Shown in pieces: positions 9,922 through 18,759 of a DNA stretch of 64,000 nucleotides; position 1 is the first letter of the stretch; each line of letters starts with the position of its first letter. The DNA comes from Croceivirga sp. (GTDB lineage: Bacteria; Bacteroidota; Bacteroidia; Flavobacteriales; Flavobacteriaceae). The notes beneath the pieces were generated by a model. The model was not told where the DNA came from. It did no database searches and worked only from the letters and a program-made list of their open reading frames with translations. A program made the translations under genes and the position numbers. The DNA lies in NCBI GenBank assembly GCA_028284285.1, contig JANQSA010000032.1, positions 248,001 through 312,000 on the forward strand, written 5' to 3'.

Positions 9922-10779
9922 ATGAAACTAATACGATTTGGAAATCCCGGGACAGAAAAACCCGGGATAGAGTTGGAAAATGGCCAACGACTTGACGTAT
10001 CAAGTTTTTGTAATGATTACGATGAAGATTTTTTTTCCACGGGTGGAGTTGAAAAGCTGGGTTTGTGGTTGGAAAGAAATGGCCATGAGGTTCCAATCCT
10101 TACAAAGAATGAACGATTGGGCTGTCCAGTGGCCAATCCATCAAAAATAGTCTGTGTTGGCCTTAATTATGCCAAACATGCAGAGGAAAGCGGGATGCCT
10201 GTTCCGGAGGAACCCGTATTGTTCTTTAAAGCCACTACGGCCATAGTAGGACCATTTGACAATGTAATGCTTCCCAAAAACAGTCAAAAAAGCGATTGGG
10301 AAGTAGAACTGGCGGTAGTCATCGGTAAAAAAGCGTCCTATGTTGCCAAAGAGGAGGCTATGGACCACGTAGCTGGATATGTTTTGCACAACGACATCAG
10401 TGAGCGCGAATACCAACTGGAACGTCAGGGTCAATGGGTCAAAGGCAAGAGTTGTGACACCTTTGCCCCTTTGGGCCCCTATTTGGTGACTCCTAATGAG
10501 GTAGGAGATCCTCACAATCTTGATTTGTGGTTAAAGCTGAACGGCGAAACTATGCAAAGTAGTAATACCTCGGACCTGGTTTTTGACATTCCTACCTTGG
10601 TCTGTTACATCAGTGAATTTATGACCTTGCTCCCTGGGGATATTATTTCAACGGGCACCCCTTTTGGGGTGGGATTAGGTCTTACCCCCCCGGTATATTT
10701 AAAGGAAGACGATGTTATGGAATTGGGCATAGATAAATTGGGGGTTTCTCGCCAAAAAGTAATAGCATTTTCGAAATGA
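9922..10779 (+). CDS. FAH-family hydrolase, probable 2,4-diketo-3-deoxy-L-fuconate hydrolase
   Basis: This 285-residue protein belongs to the fumarylacetoacetate hydrolase family: GLNYAKHAEE near residue 79, the metal-binding DWEVELAVVIG near 123, HNDISERE, and KSCDTFAPLGP near 173 followed by the C-terminal STGTPFGVG. In this pathway the family cleaves 2,4-diketo-3-deoxy-L-fuconate to pyruvate and L-lactate. It starts 7 bases after the preceding SDR gene, and its stop overlaps the next start (ATGA), so translation is probably coupled. The L-lactate dehydrogenase at the end of the operon fits the proposed products. Confidence 0.9.
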   Translation: MKLIRFGNPGTEKPGIELENGQRLDVSSFCNDYDEDFFSTGGVEKLGLWLERNGHEVPILTKNERLGCPVANPSKIVCVGLNYAKHAEESGMPVPEEPVLFFKATTAIVGPFDNVMLPKNSQKSDWEVELAVVIGKKASYVAKEEAMDHVAGYVLHNDISEREYQLERQGQWVKGKSCDTFAPLGPYLVTPNEVGDPHNLDLWLKLNGETMQSSNTSDLVFDIPTLVCYISEFMTLLPGDIISTGTPFGVGLGLTPPVYLKEDDVMELGIDKLGVSRQKVIAFSK

Positions 10780-11609
10780 TAATTATTGATGCCCATCAGC
10801 ATTTTTGGCAATATGATCCTATACGTGATACTTGGATCGACGAAACTATGGGTGTACTCAAAAAGGACTTTTTCCCAATGGATTTAAAACCTGTTCTTGA
10901 CAAGAACAGGGTGAGCGGCTGCGTGGCCGTACAGGCCGATCAGTCGGAAAACGAAACTGACTTTTTGCTCGACATCGCCCATCGGAATCCCTTCGTAAAA
11001 GGGGTGGTCGGATGGGTAGATCTTTTGTCTGAAAATGTGGATGAAAGACTATCCCATTTCTCAAATAACCCTTTGTTTAAAGGTGTTCGCCATATTGTTC
11101 AGGCCGAACCCGAAGGGTTTATGCTACGATCCGATTTTCAACGCGGCTTAGCGCAGTTGCGTACTCATAATCTGACTTATGATATCTTGATACATTCCCA
11201 CCAATTACAAGAGGCAAGGGAACTTGTGGCTACTTTTGACGAACAGCCCTTTATTCTTGATCATTTGGCCAAGCCGAATATCAAAGAAGGACATTGGGAT
11301 ACATGGAATAAGAATATTACCGAACTGGCCAAATTCCCCAATGTATATTGTAAGCTTTCCGGAATGGTTACCGAAGCGGTGTGGAATCATTGGGCTATTG
11401 ACGATTTTAAGCCCTATATTGAAACTATTTTTGAATGTTTTGGGCCGGATAGGGTCATCTTTGGCTCGGATTGGCCGGTATGCTTGCTTTCTGGCAGTTA
11501 CCTTGAGACATTGACCATTGTGGATTTTTATACACGACTGCTTTCGGACTGGGAAAAGGCAAAGATTATGGGGGGAAATGCCATTCGGGTTTACAATTTA
11601 GAAGCATGA
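10776..11609 (+). CDS. Amidohydrolase-family L-fucono-1,5-lactonase (probable)
   Basis: The 277-residue protein is a metal-dependent hydrolase of the amidohydrolase_2 (COG3618) type. It opens with IDAHQHFW (HxH metal motif at the N-terminus), has HSHQL near residue 140 and LDHLAKP near 165, and ends with the FGSDWPVC signature carrying the metal-binding aspartate. COG3618 members in fucose and rhamnose oxidation clusters hydrolyse the sugar lactone to the aldonate. Here it would hydrolyse L-fucono-lactone to L-fuconate. Its ATG overlaps the stop of the FAH gene by four bases. Confidence 0.88.
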   Translation: MIIIDAHQHFWQYDPIRDTWIDETMGVLKKDFFPMDLKPVLDKNRVSGCVAVQADQSENETDFLLDIAHRNPFVKGVVGWVDLLSENVDERLSHFSNNPLFKGVRHIVQAEPEGFMLRSDFQRGLAQLRTHNLTYDILIHSHQLQEARELVATFDEQPFILDHLAKPNIKEGHWDTWNKNITELAKFPNVYCKLSGMVTEAVWNHWAIDDFKPYIETIFECFGPDRVIFGSDWPVCLLSGSYLETLTIVDFYTRLLSDWEKAKIMGGNAIRVYNLEA

Positions 11610-11613
11610 ATTT

Positions 11614-12396
11614 ATGGATTTAGAACTTAGGGATAGGGTAATTATTGTAACTGGTGGCTCCCAAGGTATAGGTAATGCCATAGCCAGGGCTTTGGCCAAC
11701 GAGGGAGCTATTCCAATAATCGTAGGGAGGAATAAAGAAAATGTCCTGGAAGCAGTGGCGTTCATCAAACAAAATGGGGGTAGGGCTTCCTATGCCTTTG
11801 CAGAGTTAACGGAACCCGATCAGTGTAAAGCATCAGTTGATAAAACTTTTGAAGAATATGGAAGAATAGATGGATTGGTCAATAACGCCGGACTCAATGA
11901 TGGGGTCGGTCTGGAAAAAGGTAATTATGGTGACTTTATAAAATCGCTTAGCAGAAATTTGGTCCACTATTATATGATGGCTCATTATGCATTACCACAT
12001 CTGAAGACAAGTAAGGGCTCCATTGTAAATATTGGTTCCAAAACATCATTTACAGGTCAGGGAGGTACTTCGGGGTATGCCAGCGCTAATGGGGGCCGGG
12101 TAGCCCTTACTAGGGAGTGGGCGGTAGAACTGTTGCCGTATGGTATTCGTACCAATATGGTTGTTGTGGCGGAGTGTCTCACACCCCAATATAAGCGATG
12201 GATCAATATTTTTGAACATCCGGAGGAGCAGTTAAAGCATATAGAAGATAGGATACCATTAGGAAAACGTATGACATCTATGGATGAAATAGCAAATACC
12301 GTGGCCTTTTTGATTTCTGAAAAGTCCAGCCACACTACTGGACAAATCATTTTTGTAGATGGTGGCTATACCCATTTGGATCGTGCCATTACTTAA
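11614..12396 (+). CDS. SDR oxidoreductase, probable L-fucose dehydrogenase with YxxxN active site
   Basis: The 260-residue SDR has TGGSQGIG at the N-terminus and NNAG near residue 90. Its central block (GYASANGGRVALTREWAVEL) and the later VVVAECLTPQY resemble bacterial L-fucose dehydrogenases. This would oxidise L-fucose to L-fucono-1,5-lactone, the first dehydrogenation of the pathway. An oddity is that the canonical YxxxK reads Y155-A-S-A-N159: the lysine that lowers the tyrosine pKa and binds the nicotinamide ribose is replaced by asparagine. The surrounding frame is intact, so this is not a frameshift. Either this subfamily works without the lysine, or the enzyme has another role. Confidence 0.85.
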   Translation: MDLELRDRVIIVTGGSQGIGNAIARALANEGAIPIIVGRNKENVLEAVAFIKQNGGRASYAFAELTEPDQCKASVDKTFEEYGRIDGLVNNAGLNDGVGLEKGNYGDFIKSLSRNLVHYYMMAHYALPHLKTSKGSIVNIGSKTSFTGQGGTSGYASANGGRVALTREWAVELLPYGIRTNMVVVAECLTPQYKRWINIFEHPEEQLKHIEDRIPLGKRMTSMDEIANTVAFLISEKSSHTTGQIIFVDGGYTHLDRAIT

Positions 12397-12512
12397 GGGA
12401 TCTGGATATAGAATGATGGTTTGGATTGCTCAAATTGCAAATACAGGCGGCATTAAAGCATATACCACTTGAGACGAAAGCCTATACTTGAGTTTTATTT
12501 TGAATTTGAAAA

Positions 12513-12842
12513 ATGACCCGACATTGCTTAGCCATTGATTTAAAGGATGATGAAAAACTCATTCAAGAATATGAGGCCTATCACCAAACGGTTTGGCCTG
12601 AAATAACGGAAAGCATAAGAGATAGTGGCATAGTGGACATGCAGATATACCGGATCCATAACCGTCTGTTTATGATCATGGAAGTGGAAGACGGCTTTTC
12701 CTTTGAACAAAAAGGGAAAATGGATGCTGAAAACCCAAAAGTCCAGGAGTGGGAAGCCTTGATGTGGAAGTACCAGCAGGCTCTGCCCAACGCCCAACCC
12801 GGTGAAAAATGGCAGCTGATGGAGAAAATATTTCAATTATAA
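12513..12842 (+). CDS. L-rhamnose/L-fucose mutarotase family protein (DUF718)
   Basis: A 109-residue cytosolic protein of the RhaM-like mutarotase family, recognisable from the YHQTVWPEI segment near residue 24, the RIHNRLFMIMEV strand and the C-terminal WEALMWKYQQALP. It interconverts the alpha and beta anomers of a 6-deoxy-sugar and would supply the anomer used by the fucose dehydrogenase. A homolog accompanies the same set of enzymes in the Xanthomonas fucose cluster. A 116-base gap precedes it, with no recognisable promoter, so it probably belongs to the same operon. Confidence 0.9.
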   Translation: MTRHCLAIDLKDDEKLIQEYEAYHQTVWPEITESIRDSGIVDMQIYRIHNRLFMIMEVEDGFSFEQKGKMDAENPKVQEWEALMWKYQQALPNAQPGEKWQLMEKIFQL

Positions 12843-12854
12843 ATCCTGTTCAAC

Positions 12855-14012
12855 ATGTCCGCACCAATTGTATTCGATACTCATTACCCCTCAGTTGATG
12901 ATTTAAGGGAAAAAGCCAAAAAACGTATTCCTAAATTCGCTTTCGAATATTTGGATGGGGGTTGTAATGAAGATGTGAATCTGCATAAGAATACCAAAGA
13001 GATTCGTGATGTGGAGTTGGTGCCCCGATACCTTAAACACCATATCCAAAGCAGCCAAAAAACCAAGCTGTTCGGGCATGAGTACGACGCGCCATTTGGT
13101 ATTGCCCCTGTGGGCCTTCAGGGGCTCATGTGGCCCAATGCTCCCGAGATTTTGGCCCAAGCAGCCTTTGATCACAACATTCCCTTTATCTTGAGTACGG
13201 TAACCACCAGCCCTATTGAGCGTATTGGCGAACTGACCGAGGGCAAGGCTTGGTTTCAATTGTACCATCCAGCCAGGGACGAAATACGTGATGATATCAT
13301 CAATAGGGCCGCTGCAGCCGGATATACAGTATTGGTTATCCTTTGTGATGTGCCCACTTTTGGTTACCGCCCCAAGGACATCCGTAACGGACTGGCCATG
13401 CCCCCAAAAATGTCCTTGACGAACATTCTTCAAATTTTGGGTAAGCCCAACTGGGCTATGAGGACCTTGGTGCACGGACAGCCCAATTTTGAAACCTTAA
13501 AGCCTTATATGCCTAAAAATCTGGACTTAAAACAGTTGGGCAAGTTCATGGATGAAACTTTCTCAGGTCGACTTTTTGAGGAAAAAATAAAGCCCATTCG
13601 CGATATGTGGAAGGGTAAACTGGTACTCAAAGGGGTGGCTAGCTTGGCTGATGCAGAACTGGCGATAAAATTGGGATTGGATGGAATTATCGTCTCCAAT
13701 CATGGTGGACGCCAGTTGGATGCAGGGGAATCCTCTATAAAACCTATGTCCCGCATTGCAAAAAAATACGGTGACCAAATTACTGTAATGGTGGACAGTG
13801 GTATGCGTTCCGGTCCGGATATCGCCCGTTGTTTAGCAAGCGGTGCCCGGTTTACTTTTATGGGACGCTCTTTTATGTATGGTGTCGCTGCATTGGGTAA
13901 AAAAGGTGGAAATCACACCATTTCCATCATAAAAAGACAATTGCAACAAGTAATGGAGCAAATTTGTTGTGAGCGTATTGAAGACTTTCCCAATTATTTG
14001 GCAAAGCAGTAG
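12855..14012 (+). CDS. lldD: FMN-dependent L-lactate dehydrogenase / alpha-hydroxyacid oxidase family
   Basis: The 385-residue protein is an FMN-binding TIM-barrel alpha-hydroxyacid dehydrogenase: N-terminal FAFEYLDGGCNED, PVGLQGLMWP, WFQLY, the KGV strand near residue 258, and the active-site SNHGGRQLD near 280 containing the catalytic histidine and arginine. It oxidises L-lactate to pyruvate and passes electrons to the quinone pool. L-lactate is one of the two products expected from the FAH hydrolase upstream, so it completes the pathway. It starts 12 bases after the mutarotase stop and is the last intact gene of the operon. Confidence 0.92.
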   Translation: MSAPIVFDTHYPSVDDLREKAKKRIPKFAFEYLDGGCNEDVNLHKNTKEIRDVELVPRYLKHHIQSSQKTKLFGHEYDAPFGIAPVGLQGLMWPNAPEILAQAAFDHNIPFILSTVTTSPIERIGELTEGKAWFQLYHPARDEIRDDIINRAAAAGYTVLVILCDVPTFGYRPKDIRNGLAMPPKMSLTNILQILGKPNWAMRTLVHGQPNFETLKPYMPKNLDLKQLGKFMDETFSGRLFEEKIKPIRDMWKGKLVLKGVASLADAELAIKLGLDGIIVSNHGGRQLDAGESSIKPMSRIAKKYGDQITVMVDSGMRSGPDIARCLASGARFTFMGRSFMYGVAALGKKGGNHTISIIKRQLQQVMEQICCERIEDFPNYLAKQ

Positions 14013-14206
14013 TTGATTCCCAGTATGCTAATGCAATCATTCTGGAAAACACCTCATTATTGCAAAAAAAGTATTGCTTCAGGTTCAGTTTTTAGAGGCC
14101 AGATAAGAAACATTGCATTATTTTGGCATACAATCCATATTGAATAAACAAGAAAAAACGTATGGAGTGTTGAATTAGATTCTAACAAATCAACACATCA
14201 TCTATC

Positions 14207-14705
14207 TCAGACCATGGTGAAATGCTCGGAGAACGTTATTATCGCTACAACAAATACAATCTATACGAAGCTGGTGTGCGGGTTCCTATGATAATTTCAG
14301 GGGATGTTATTTCCGAAACTATGAAGGGCACGATCAATAGTTCGCCTGTTGAGAATATTGATGTTTTACCCACTTTGCTCAAAGCTGCGAATATTAGCCC
14401 GGATGAAGCGTTGCCCGGCCAAAACCTGTTGAAACCGATAAAACGAAATGCCAGCTTTTCTGCCCTGCACGAGCGTGATGGCGAGGCCGCTTTTATGTGG
14501 CGAACAAAGGAATACAAATTAATCCTGGTTTTTGAACGTCAGGAACAGGTCAAAGACTATAAAAACGGAGCATATTCTTGCCGGCGAGTTGTATGATCTC
14601 AGTAAAGACCCTCAGGAATGGGATGACCTTTATGGAAAAGAGATCATCCAGGACGTCCGGGATAGGTTTACCAAACAGCTTATAAAACATCTAAAAGGAC
14701 AATAA
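14207..14705 (+). pseudogene. C-terminal remnant of an S1-family sulfatase, frameshifted
   Basis: The frame starting around 14207 reads SDHGEMLGERYY and then YEAGVRVPMI, the C-terminal half of a type I sulfatase. The catalytic N-terminal half with CxPSR is absent, and a stop codon lies just upstream (14183-14185). Near 14561-14568, in a run of A residues, the frame shifts by one base: the original frame runs into a stop at 14588, whereas the next frame continues with ELYDLSKDPQEWDDLY and ends at 14705, as sulfatases usually do. Two separate lesions (5' loss and frameshift) argue for true decay. It directly follows the fucose operon, which fits a former role on sulfated fucan. Confidence 0.85.
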
Positions 14706-14971
14706 TTGGTCAGTTCGTTGGGTATTGTATTCCTAGTAGGATGGATAAAGTACGCCCAATAGCATAGCAAGTATTTTAAACTGTAGCATTACTAAGAAAT
14801 ACGAGTAGAAGGGATAGTTGTTTTACGGATACTCCTATCTTTCAGAAGTATATAGGCGAGTTATCGGCAACCTAAAAAGGAGGAAGACAAAAAAACTTTG
14901 AATTTTAGTTCACACTTTCTGTTTGAATTGTGTCAAAGGTTTAAAAGAATCGATTTATCCCATTAAAAGCA

Positions 14972-15322
14972 ATGAACAATTTCAAAGAAAACAACGAACA
15001 ACTCAATAAGATGCTTGAACAAGGTGAAGCCATGGAAGCGTTTGAACGCTTTTATTCCGAAAAAGTTGTAATGCAGGAAAATGAGACCGAACCGCGAATT
15101 GGCAAAGATTTCAATCGTGAACAATGTGGCGGTTTTGTAAAAGCATTTCCGGACTTAAACTTAAGTATTTTAACTGTAGCTTACGGTGAGAATTTAAGTA
15201 TGCAGGAAGTTCTATTTAGGTATACCAACCAGGAAGGTGAAAAAGTCATTTATCCCGAGGTGGCGGTAAGGCAATGGAAAAACGGTTGGGTTATCAATGA
15301 GAAATTCTATTATTCATCCTGA
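14972..15322 (+). CDS. SnoaL-like (NTF2-fold) small protein
   Basis: A 116-residue protein with the pattern of SnoaL-like/NTF2-fold proteins: an N-terminal helix with FERFYSEKVVMQENE, a central FVKAFPDLNLSIL, and C-terminal strands with VAVRQWKNGWVINEKFYY. Such folds bind small hydrophobic ligands or act as modulator domains; no enzyme activity can be assigned. It lies 31 bases upstream of an ECF sigma factor gene on the same strand, and some ECF sigma groups carry a fused SnoaL-like regulatory domain, so a link between the two is possible but unproven. Confidence 0.75.
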   Translation: MNNFKENNEQLNKMLEQGEAMEAFERFYSEKVVMQENETEPRIGKDFNREQCGGFVKAFPDLNLSILTVAYGENLSMQEVLFRYTNQEGEKVIYPEVAVRQWKNGWVINEKFYYSS

Positions 15323-15353
15323 ATTTGAGAAATTCCGATGTAATGATCACCAA

Positions 15354-16172
15354 ATGAAAAAGATGAATTACCCTGAAATCATCACAAAGTGTCTAAACGG
15401 GGACAAAAAATCTGTAAATACCTTGATGGAAGGTATTCAAGGAAAGGTGTATAACTTATCGGTACGCTATTTATGGAATCCCATGGATGCAGAAGATGCA
15501 ACACAGGAAATTCTTCTGAAGATACTCACCAATCTTTCCAAATTCAGGGGAGAAAGCAGCTTTACAACCTGGGTCTATCGTGTAGCCACAAACTATCTTC
15601 TCAATATGAAAAGAACCGAAAGTGAGAACCTTACTTTTGAAGAAGGTGAATACCATCTTAAAAAGGGGGCTACATATCCTGCTTATGAGAATGCCGATTC
15701 CTATTTGTTGGAAGAAGAGGTAAAGATTGCCTGCAGTTTAAGTGTGTTGATCTGCGTTTCCCGTCCTTTGCGGCTGGCCTATTTGGTTGGTGAAATCCTG
15801 GAATTTGACAGCAAAGAAGGCGCCTATATCCTGGACATAAAACCGGCAACATTTAGAAAAAGGTTGTCGCTTGCAAGACAGCGGATCAGAGCATTTATGG
15901 CAAGGCAATGCGGAATCTATGATCCCCAAAACTCCTGTCGTTGTTCACAACATATTACGTATTGTATCAAGGTGGATTGGTTCAAACCGGACAAGCTTAA
16001 CTTTGCCGATAAAGGTCAGGTTGGACAGGTAAAACAAGAGATAGAGACCATTATGGATGATGCTGCCATATTTAAAAGCCATCCGAATTATTCGGTACCG
16101 AAAAGAGTCCTGAACAACATTAGATCTTTGGTCAACAACGGAAAATTTACTTTGTTAACCAATGATAACTAA
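15354..16172 (+). CDS. ECF-type RNA polymerase sigma factor with cysteine-rich tail
   Basis: The 272-residue protein has sigma region 2 (about residues 10-85, with DAEDATQEILLKI and FTTWVYRVATNYLLN) and region 4 (about 125-185, with ATFRKRLSLARQRIRAFM). Beyond this it has a C-terminal extension of about 85 residues with CGIYDPQNSCRC, three cysteines that could bind zinc. It would direct RNA polymerase to a small regulon; no anti-sigma gene is adjacent. The ATG at 15354 is chosen because the longer frame starts inside the preceding gene. Region 4 begins in a somewhat unusual way (VLICVSRPLRLAY). Confidence 0.85.
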   Translation: MKKMNYPEIITKCLNGDKKSVNTLMEGIQGKVYNLSVRYLWNPMDAEDATQEILLKILTNLSKFRGESSFTTWVYRVATNYLLNMKRTESENLTFEEGEYHLKKGATYPAYENADSYLLEEEVKIACSLSVLICVSRPLRLAYLVGEILEFDSKEGAYILDIKPATFRKRLSLARQRIRAFMARQCGIYDPQNSCRCSQHITYCIKVDWFKPDKLNFADKGQVGQVKQEIETIMDDAAIFKSHPNYSVPKRVLNNIRSLVNNGKFTLLTNDN

Positions 16173-16281
16173 AGGGTAACGCCTATATGGGTCATGGTGG
16201 CAAAAAAAGCTTTACATCTAAATGGAACTTTTGAAAAACTGGTCTAATCAATTAGGGAATATTCATCCATGGTTGTTTCCC

Positions 16282-18630
16282 TTATTCGTTCCGGAGAGAA
16301 TCAATTGGATTGACATTTATGGATTTGATGATATGATACAGTAAAGTCAAACAGCTCATAAGCAAAACAAGGCTGGCAGAATAAACAAAAATCAATGGAT
16401 TCATATCAATCCTGTAACTAAAGTCCCCTAGCCAATTATTCATAAAATACCACGAAATTGGGATGGCAGTACCGATAGCCAATACTACAATTATGATGTA
16501 ATTTTTTGTTGCTGCATTTATGAGGTTAGCGGCACCTGCCCCTAAAACCTTTCTAATGCTCAACTCTTTGGTTTTGTGTAGTATATGTAACGAGAAGATT
16601 GCGAAAAGTCCCATGCAGCATAAGCCTAAAGACACCAGAGAAAAGAATGAGAGCAGTTTGGACAAGTAATCTTCTTTGGAATACATTGTTGCTATAAACT
16701 CATCAAAATACCTAAGCTCAAAAGGCGTATCGGGAAAGAAGTCGGCCCATAATGCTTTTATATTTTCGATATCTGACAATTGTGCTTTTACAAGCAGGTT
16801 GGACGAAAAATTCTCGTCATATAAAAAGACAATCGGTTCTATTACATTATGAAGGGATGTATTGTGGAAATTTTGAACTACCCCTATTACTTTCCTGGGT
16901 TCGCCACCGTAGTGAATTGTCTTACCCAGGGGGTCGTCCCAGTTCAACGAATTCGCCAGTGCTTGGTTTATCAATACCGCGTCTGTTTTATCACTTGCCC
17001 TATGGGTCTCAAAATTTCGCCCAGCGTCAAAATTAATGTTCAACAGATTGCAATAATTTTCATCAATACGGTAGAAGTTGTATACTTTTTCAACTTCATT
17101 ACCGTCAATAGCCACCTGGAATATCTCTTTTCCATTATCCTCTCCGGGTAAAGCTCCCCCACCTATCAAAGAAGCATGTTCTATTGTGGAAAAGTCTTTG
17201 ATCCGTTCTCTAAATTGAATCAGTTTACTCTTAAGTTCATCATTACCTGGTACACTAATAATCAAAACGTGTTCTTTTGAGAAACCCAAATCTTTGTTCT
17301 TCATAAAATCAATTTGCTCAGTCATGGTAATGGTGGCCATTATTATGACAGAAGCTACTGCAAATTGAAATCCCAGCAAAATCCTTTTGAAAGTACTGGT
17401 TGATTTTTTCTCCGTATTCATGGGGGCACTCGAAAACGACAAATACATTCCGGAATAGCCATTCCCAATTAGACCAAATACAAATGTTACGAACAAGACA
17501 ATTATCAAAATATACCCGTTAGACATTAGGTCAAGCGCGCTAAATCCGGAATACTTGAAATAGACATTGTCAAAAGCAGCTATCAGTATTCCCGAAATAA
17601 CCATGGCCAGTAAGGTCATTATGGATGATTCAGCAGCACTTTGAAAAAAGAGCTGTTTTCTTGATATCCCAAGTAGTTTTTTTAGTCGTATTTCATTTGA
17701 ACGTTTTGTAGATTGGGTTAAAGACAGATTAATGTAATTAAGTCCGGCAATGAGCAGGACCAATAGCCCGGCCATTCCCAGTGCAATGATGTATCTGGGA
17801 TTACCCTTTGGGATATCACTTAGCAGAGCGGGTTCAAAATAGATACCTTTTAATGGTTGGGATTGAAATGCTACATCAACTCCAGAACCTTGCAAACCAG
17901 GTACTAAATAGTCCACCCTTAACTGCCCCAGATTTTCATTTAGCTTTTTTTGGTCGGTTGATGGATCAAGAAGGACATAGGTATAGTTCTCCATATCAAA
18001 CCAATCCTGTATTTCGTAATTTGATGTGGGTGACTCTGAATAGACGAGGGCGGTTGGCTTTAGGTGGGAGTTCTCGGGCCAATCCTCAAAAACCCCCTTG
18101 ATCGAATACTGATTTCCACCTATCCATAGCTGTTGGTCAACGACATTTACACTATTGAAATATTTTTCTGCCAAAGATCTTGAAAGTACGATTGAATTAG
18201 GACGTGATAATGATGTACTTTCATTTCCGGAGATAAAATCAAAGTTAAAGACCTCCAGGGTTCCAGGGTTAGCAGCAAAAAAACCAGTCTCGCTAAAAAG
18301 TGCTGTGTTTATCTTAACCACCACATTTCCCCAAGAGTTTAATCTCGCAAAGGCATTTATACCAGTGTAATTTTCACTTAAAGTACTTCCCAATGGTTTT
18401 CCACTTGTGGCATAGTGCTCAGTTTCCCCTCCGGCAGTAATTTCGGTGGTTACTCTGTATATTCTTTCGGCGTTAGTCTGAAAGTTGTCGTATTCATTGG
18501 ATTTTTTGACGAAGCTTGCGATAAACCAAAAAGAAGCGATTGCAATTCCCAACCCCAGGAGGCTTATCCCCGTATATAAACGATGCTTAAACAAAACACG
18601 AAGACTAATCTTAAATCCATTGTCTGTCAT
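16282..18630 (-). CDS. FtsX/MacB-type ABC transporter permease
   Basis: A 782-residue membrane protein with the duplicated permease design common in Bacteroidota: an N-terminal transmembrane helix (LYTGISLLGLGIAIASFW) followed by a large periplasmic MacB-PCD domain, three helices around residues 280-400, a second half starting with a helix near 425 and a second periplasmic domain, and three final helices with the FtsX signature LSIRKVLGAG. Such permeases work with an ATPase in lipoprotein or antimicrobial-peptide handling or in signalling; no ATPase gene is nearby. The ATG at 18630 is preferred over an upstream in-frame TTG. It is downstream of the DinB-like gene on the same strand. Confidence 0.88.
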   Translation of the reverse strand: MTDNGFKISLRVLFKHRLYTGISLLGLGIAIASFWFIASFVKKSNEYDNFQTNAERIYRVTTEITAGGETEHYATSGKPLGSTLSENYTGINAFARLNSWGNVVVKINTALFSETGFFAANPGTLEVFNFDFISGNESTSLSRPNSIVLSRSLAEKYFNSVNVVDQQLWIGGNQYSIKGVFEDWPENSHLKPTALVYSESPTSNYEIQDWFDMENYTYVLLDPSTDQKKLNENLGQLRVDYLVPGLQGSGVDVAFQSQPLKGIYFEPALLSDIPKGNPRYIIALGMAGLLVLLIAGLNYINLSLTQSTKRSNEIRLKKLLGISRKQLFFQSAAESSIMTLLAMVISGILIAAFDNVYFKYSGFSALDLMSNGYILIIVLFVTFVFGLIGNGYSGMYLSFSSAPMNTEKKSTSTFKRILLGFQFAVASVIIMATITMTEQIDFMKNKDLGFSKEHVLIISVPGNDELKSKLIQFRERIKDFSTIEHASLIGGGALPGEDNGKEIFQVAIDGNEVEKVYNFYRIDENYCNLLNINFDAGRNFETHRASDKTDAVLINQALANSLNWDDPLGKTIHYGGEPRKVIGVVQNFHNTSLHNVIEPIVFLYDENFSSNLLVKAQLSDIENIKALWADFFPDTPFELRYFDEFIATMYSKEDYLSKLLSFFSLVSLGLCCMGLFAIFSLHILHKTKELSIRKVLGAGAANLINAATKNYIIIVVLAIGTAIPISWYFMNNWLGDFSYRIDMNPLIFVYSASLVLLMSCLTLLYHIIKSINVNPIDSLRNE

Positions 18631-18759
18631 AGATTTCAGGTTTTTTAAAATACGGTATTGGTAGCTCAAAATTTTGAACCGGACATAGGAAGCTTCTTCA
18701 AATCATTTATTGAAACATTACCATTCATTAGTGTAAATCCTGTTGATTGTGGTATGCTT

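Noticed and set aside
15297-15353. Longer N-terminus for the ECF sigma factor
   Set aside because: It would start inside the preceding gene, and the added residues do not resemble sigma region 2; the ATG at 15354 fits better.
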